Assembly: GCF_002159735.1 (NCBI RefSeq)
Contig: NZ_NFJF01000002.1
Span: forward strand, 186,001 to 250,000
Origin: Olsenella sp. An270
GTDB taxonomy: Bacteria; Actinomycetota; Coriobacteriia; Coriobacteriales; Atopobiaceae
DNA length: 64,000 bases
Direction of reading: 5' to 3'
Shown here: positions 61,269 through 64,000 of the stretch, piece by piece
Layout: the number at the start of each line of letters is the position of its first letter
Numbering within the stretch: position 1 is the first letter of the stretch
The notes under the pieces: generated by a model
The model's input: only the letters and a program-made list of their open reading frames with translations
What the model was told of the DNA's origin: nothing
Databases searched by the model: none
Translations under genes and position numbers: made by a program

Positions 61269-62006
61269 ATGCCGCGCCGGCGCCGGCTCGACGCGGAGCT
61301 CGTCGAGCAGGGGTTCTTCTCGTCCGTCGACGAGGCCCTGCGCGCGGTGATGGCCGGCGACGTCTCCACGACCGACCGTCGCCTCACCTCTCCCGGGGAG
61401 CAGGTCGCCCCCGGAATCCCCCTGCACGTGCGCGGCCGAGCGGCCTACGTGAGCCGCGGCGGCCTCAAGCTGGAGCGCGGGCTCGCCGCCTTTGGCGTGG
61501 ATCCCGCGGGCCTCGCCTGCCTGGACGTGGGCTGCTCGACCGGGGGCTTCACCGACTGCCTCCTCAAGCACGGCGCCGCCTCCGTGGTCGCCGTCGACGT
61601 GGGCTACGCGCAGTTCTCCTGGGAGCTGCGGGGCGACCCGCGCGTTAGCCTGCTCGAGCGCACCAACATCGTCGACGTGCCCGCGATCCTGGGTCCCGGC
61701 GTCGTCGACCTGGCCGTGTGCGACGTCTCGTTCACGTCGGTGACCACGGTGCTACCGGCGGTGCTCGAGCTGCTGCGGCCGGGCGGGACCTTCCTCACGC
61801 TGGTGAAGCCGCAGTTCGAGGCCTCGCGCGAGGACGTGGGGGAGGGCGGCGTGGTCCGCGAGGCCGCGGTTCGCGAGGCCGCGCTCGGGCGCGTCCGGCG
61901 GGCGTTCGAGGAGGCGGGCCTCTCGGTCCGCGGCACCTGCGAGAGCCCGATCACCGGCCACAAGGGCAACGTCGAGTACCTGCTCTGTGGCGACCTGGGC
62001 GCCTAG
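61269..62006 (+). CDS. tlyA: TlyA family rRNA 2'-O-methyltransferase
   Basis: 245 residues. An N-terminal S4 RNA-binding domain (~1-60, RRLDAELVEQGFFSS) is joined to an FtsJ-type methyltransferase with SAM motif LDVGCSTGGFTD (~87), Asp in VAVDVGYAQ, Asp in AVCDVSFTS and Lys in LVKPQFEASR. It methylates 16S and/or 23S rRNA ribose; historically called hemolysin A. It is 4 nt after xseB. The next gene is 300 nt away. Confidence 0.92.
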   Translation: MPRRRRLDAELVEQGFFSSVDEALRAVMAGDVSTTDRRLTSPGEQVAPGIPLHVRGRAAYVSRGGLKLERGLAAFGVDPAGLACLDVGCSTGGFTDCLLKHGAASVVAVDVGYAQFSWELRGDPRVSLLERTNIVDVPAILGPGVVDLAVCDVSFTSVTTVLPAVLELLRPGGTFLTLVKPQFEASREDVGEGGVVREAAVREAALGRVRRAFEEAGLSVRGTCESPITGHKGNVEYLLCGDLGA

Positions 62007-62082
62007 CCGCGCCGTCCTTCTCGCCCTGTCCCGCTTCCCCGACACCCCCAGCGCCTCTCGCGTCCCCCGACGTCCCCCCAAC

Positions 62083-62197
62083 GCCGAGTGTACGAGTTTC
62101 GTACGCTCGGCGTTTCCTTGTACCTCGATTACCTGCGGTTATGCGACTCTTCACACCCGTGAGTGCGGCCTTTTTCGGCGAAACTCGTACACTCGGC
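62083..62197. repeat. GAGTGTACGAGTTT element, copy 6
   Basis: Perfect 17-bp arms (62083-62099 and 62181-62197). A partial third arm, CGTACGCTCGGCG, adjoins the left one. The centre contains GGTTATGCGACTC, shared with the 19-bp repeats before dnaE. It fills the middle of the 300-nt tlyA-nadK gap; nothing else is seen there except a CCTTCTCGCC motif. Confidence 0.75.
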
Positions 62198-62306
62198 GAG
62201 AGCCGACCAGTCGGGGCGCCGCCGCGCCGCCGGGGAGGAACCGGTCGCCCGTCGAGTGGCGCGGGGTATACTGACCGGAGTGGGCATCGAGAGAAAGGCA
62301 GCGGAC

Positions 62307-63161
62307 GTGAAGGTCCTGATCGTTCCCAACTACGCGCGCGAGGACGCCGTCGAGAGCTCCCGCAGGCTCGAGCGCTGGCTCGACGACGAGGGCGTCGACG
62401 TCTCCTGGGCGCACGACAAGCGCCTGCTGCCCGACGTGACCGCAACGGCGGACGGCTGCGACCTCGTGGTCTCGCTCGGGGGCGACGGCACGCTGCTGCG
62501 CGCGGCGCGCATCGTGGGCTACACGGGCGTCCCCGTGCTCGGCATCTCCTACGGCCACCTGGGATTTCTCACCGCCGCCGGCCCCGACGACCTGCTCGAG
62601 ACCGTCCGAGACGCGCTCGCCGGCGAGCTCCACGTGTCGCGGCGCGCCACGCTCGACATCGAGTGCGAGTTCGTGGACCAGGACGGCTCGAGCCACGTCA
62701 CGCACAGCTTCGCCCTCAACGACTTCGCGCTCAGCCGCGGCGGCGCCGGCGACATGGTGGAGTTTGACGTCTCCGTCTCCGGCAAGCACATCGACCGCCT
62801 GCGCGGCGACGGCTTCGTGGTCTCCACGGCCACCGGCTCGACCGGCTACGCGCTCGCCGCGGGCGGCCCCATCGTAACGCCCGAGTTCACGGGCATGGTC
62901 TGCGTGCCGATCGCCCCGCACACGATCATGGCGCGCGCCTTCCTGACCTCTCCCTCCGACGTCGTGGAGATCGAGATGAGCCCCGAGCGCCCCGCCATGC
63001 GGCACTTCTTCGCCGACGGCCAGCCGGTGCGCCGCGAGGGCGGGACCGGCACGCGCGCCGTCGTGCGTCGCGGCCCCGGCGACCTGATCCTGCTCGACCG
63101 CAGCACCCAGAGCTTCTACGACTCCGTCTCCCGCGTGTTCTACGGGCAGGTGGGAAAGTGA
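62307..63161 (+). CDS. nadK: NAD kinase
   Basis: 284 residues from a GTG (reading KVLIVPNYARED after Met) with GAGAAAGGC upstream; a GTG nine codons earlier is possible. GGDGT in SLGGDGTLLRAA (~57), NDFALSRGG, and TGSTGYALAAGGPIVTP are the family's catalytic and binding motifs. It makes NADP from NAD. It stands between tlyA and recN, the usual order except that argR, often found here, is absent. Confidence 0.94.
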   Translation: MKVLIVPNYAREDAVESSRRLERWLDDEGVDVSWAHDKRLLPDVTATADGCDLVVSLGGDGTLLRAARIVGYTGVPVLGISYGHLGFLTAAGPDDLLETVRDALAGELHVSRRATLDIECEFVDQDGSSHVTHSFALNDFALSRGGAGDMVEFDVSVSGKHIDRLRGDGFVVSTATGSTGYALAAGGPIVTPEFTGMVCVPIAPHTIMARAFLTSPSDVVEIEMSPERPAMRHFFADGQPVRREGGTGTRAVVRRGPGDLILLDRSTQSFYDSVSRVFYGQVGK

Positions 63162-63195
63162 TTTCGCCGGGCGAGAAGAACGGGCGGGCCGTGCG

Positions 63196-64000
63196 ATGAT
63201 CGACGAGCTCCGCGTTCGCGACGTCGCGCTCATCCGCGACGCCGTCATCGAGCCGGCACCGGGCCTCACGGTGCTGACCGGCGAGACGGGCGCCGGCAAG
63301 ACCGCCCTGCTCTCCTCGATCAAGCTGCTCGTGGGGGAGCGCGCCGACGCCGGCATGGTCCGCGAGGGCGCGTCGTCGCTCGAGGTGGAGGGCCGCCTGT
63401 TCCTTCTCGGGGACGACGAGGACGGGACCGTGGTCCGCCGCCGCGTGGGCGCGGACGGCCGCGGCCGCGTCGAGCTCTGCGGGCACCTCGCCAGCGTGCG
63501 CGAGCTCGCCGAGCGCGTGGGCTCCACGGTCGACCTCTGCGGCCAGCACGAGCACCAGCGGCTGCTCTCCGTCCAGACCCACGTGGAGCTGCTCGACTCC
63601 TGGATCGGCGCCCCTGCGGCCGAGGCGCTGGAGGCCTACCGCGACGCGCTCGACGCCGCCGCCGAGGCCGCCGGGGAGCTGGAGCGCGTGCGGGAGATGG
63701 GTCGCGCGACGGGCGAGCGGCTCGACGAGGCCGCCTTCGTGCTGCGGCGCATCGACGAGGTCGACCCGCGCGAGGGCGAGCTCGAGGAGCTCGAGGCACA
63801 GCTCCCCCGCGTCGAGCACGGCGAGGCCCTCATGGCCGCGGCGGCGCTCGCGCGCGAGCGCCTCTCCGGGGACGACGGCGCCTGCGACGCGCTCGGCGAG
63901 GCCGTGCGCGCGCTCGAGGACGCCGCCCGCTATGACGCGCGCCTGTCCGGCTGGGCGCAGACGCTCGAGAGCTCGCTGATCGACATCGAGGACGTGTCCG
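63196..64000 (+). CDS. recN: DNA repair protein RecN, N-terminal part
   Basis: The gene runs off the window; 268 codons are visible with no stop. MIDELRVRDVALIRDAV and Walker A LTGETGAGKTALLSSI (~33-48), then DLCGQHEHQRLL, are hallmarks of RecN, an SMC-like ATPase gathering double-strand breaks. The visible coiled-coil portion is Ala/Glu/Arg-rich. It is 34 nt after nadK, with GAGAAGAACG in the gap and no strong ribosome site. Confidence 0.93.
   Translation, partial: MIDELRVRDVALIRDAVIEPAPGLTVLTGETGAGKTALLSSIKLLVGERADAGMVREGASSLEVEGRLFLLGDDEDGTVVRRRVGADGRGRVELCGHLASVRELAERVGSTVDLCGQHEHQRLLSVQTHVELLDSWIGAPAAEALEAYRDALDAAAEAAGELERVREMGRATGERLDEAAFVLRRIDEVDPREGELEELEAQLPRVEHGEALMAAAALARERLSGDDGACDALGEAVRALEDAARYDARLSGWAQTLESSLIDIEDVS

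Overview
The window is a stretch of a GC-rich bacterial chromosome. Third codon positions are almost all G or C, about 60 genes are packed tightly with many 1-4 nt start/stop overlaps, and GTG and TTG starts are frequent. Several PTS systems, the gene families present and the gene orders (nadE-like-ruvC-ruvA-ruvB; alaS-ruvX-mltG-yqeG-aroK-aroB-pepP ... efp-asp23-nusB-xseB-tlyA-nadK-recN) fit a host-associated actinobacterium of the Coriobacteriia, probably an Atopobiaceae/Olsenella-like anaerobe. That placement is inference. No rRNA, tRNA, CRISPR array or transposase gene was seen.

Layout. 1-2514: end of a fucO-like dehydrogenase, a repeat-rich gap, a small membrane protein, a HAD phosphatase and a YerC/YecD regulator. 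2608-9293: an AddB/AddA-type helicase-nuclease pair. 9409-15657: a GntR/HutC regulator followed by a galactitol-type PTS operon (TIM-like isomerase, YjbQ protein, IIB, IIC, small membrane protein, class II aldolase, IIA) with intercistronic hairpins and a palindromic operator. 16125-19955: dnaE, preceded by 19-bp repeats. 20022-26738: flavodoxin-fold oxidoreductase, superoxide reductase, a degenerate NAD-synthetase-like protein, ruvCAB, a lone PTS IIA and a DJ-1 protein. 26933-28105: a nuclease-like gene flanked by two copies of a dispersed inverted repeat. 28394-33186: argCJBD, with a remarkable nested palindrome before argB.

33393-46415: MFS exporter, phospholipase-C-like protein, orphan Vsr endonuclease, phosphoesterase, an SGNH-GNAT fusion, a 463-aa unknown, dGTPase, alpha/beta hydrolase, RarA, and a small operon with a membrane protein, an anti-sigma-like protein and a SigB-family sigma factor. 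46442-55621: AI-2E transporter, alaS, ruvX, mltG, yqeG, shikimate kinase, a metal-ligand-less 3-dehydroquinate-synthase-like protein and an M24 peptidase. 56023-59314: a mannose-type PTS operon (IIAB, IIC, IID, DUF956) lying between the M24 peptidase and efp. 59413-64000: efp, Asp23/Gls24 protein, nusB, xseB, tlyA, nadK and the start of recN.

Functionally the window combines recombination and repair (AddAB-like, RuvABC, RuvX, RarA, RecN, XseB, Vsr), arginine synthesis and PTS sugar uptake. The most unusual material is in the gaps: (i) six copies of a ~105-115 bp element bounded by GAGTGTACGAGTTT inverted arms, two of them bracketing a nuclease-like gene; (ii) a composite element of six ~24-bp units present twice in opposite orientation; (iii) the argJ-argB palindrome with mutually exclusive pairings; (iv) a pervasive GAGAAGRAC motif, sometimes in tandem. 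Two probable pseudoenzymes (NadE-like and AroB-like) stand out among the proteins.
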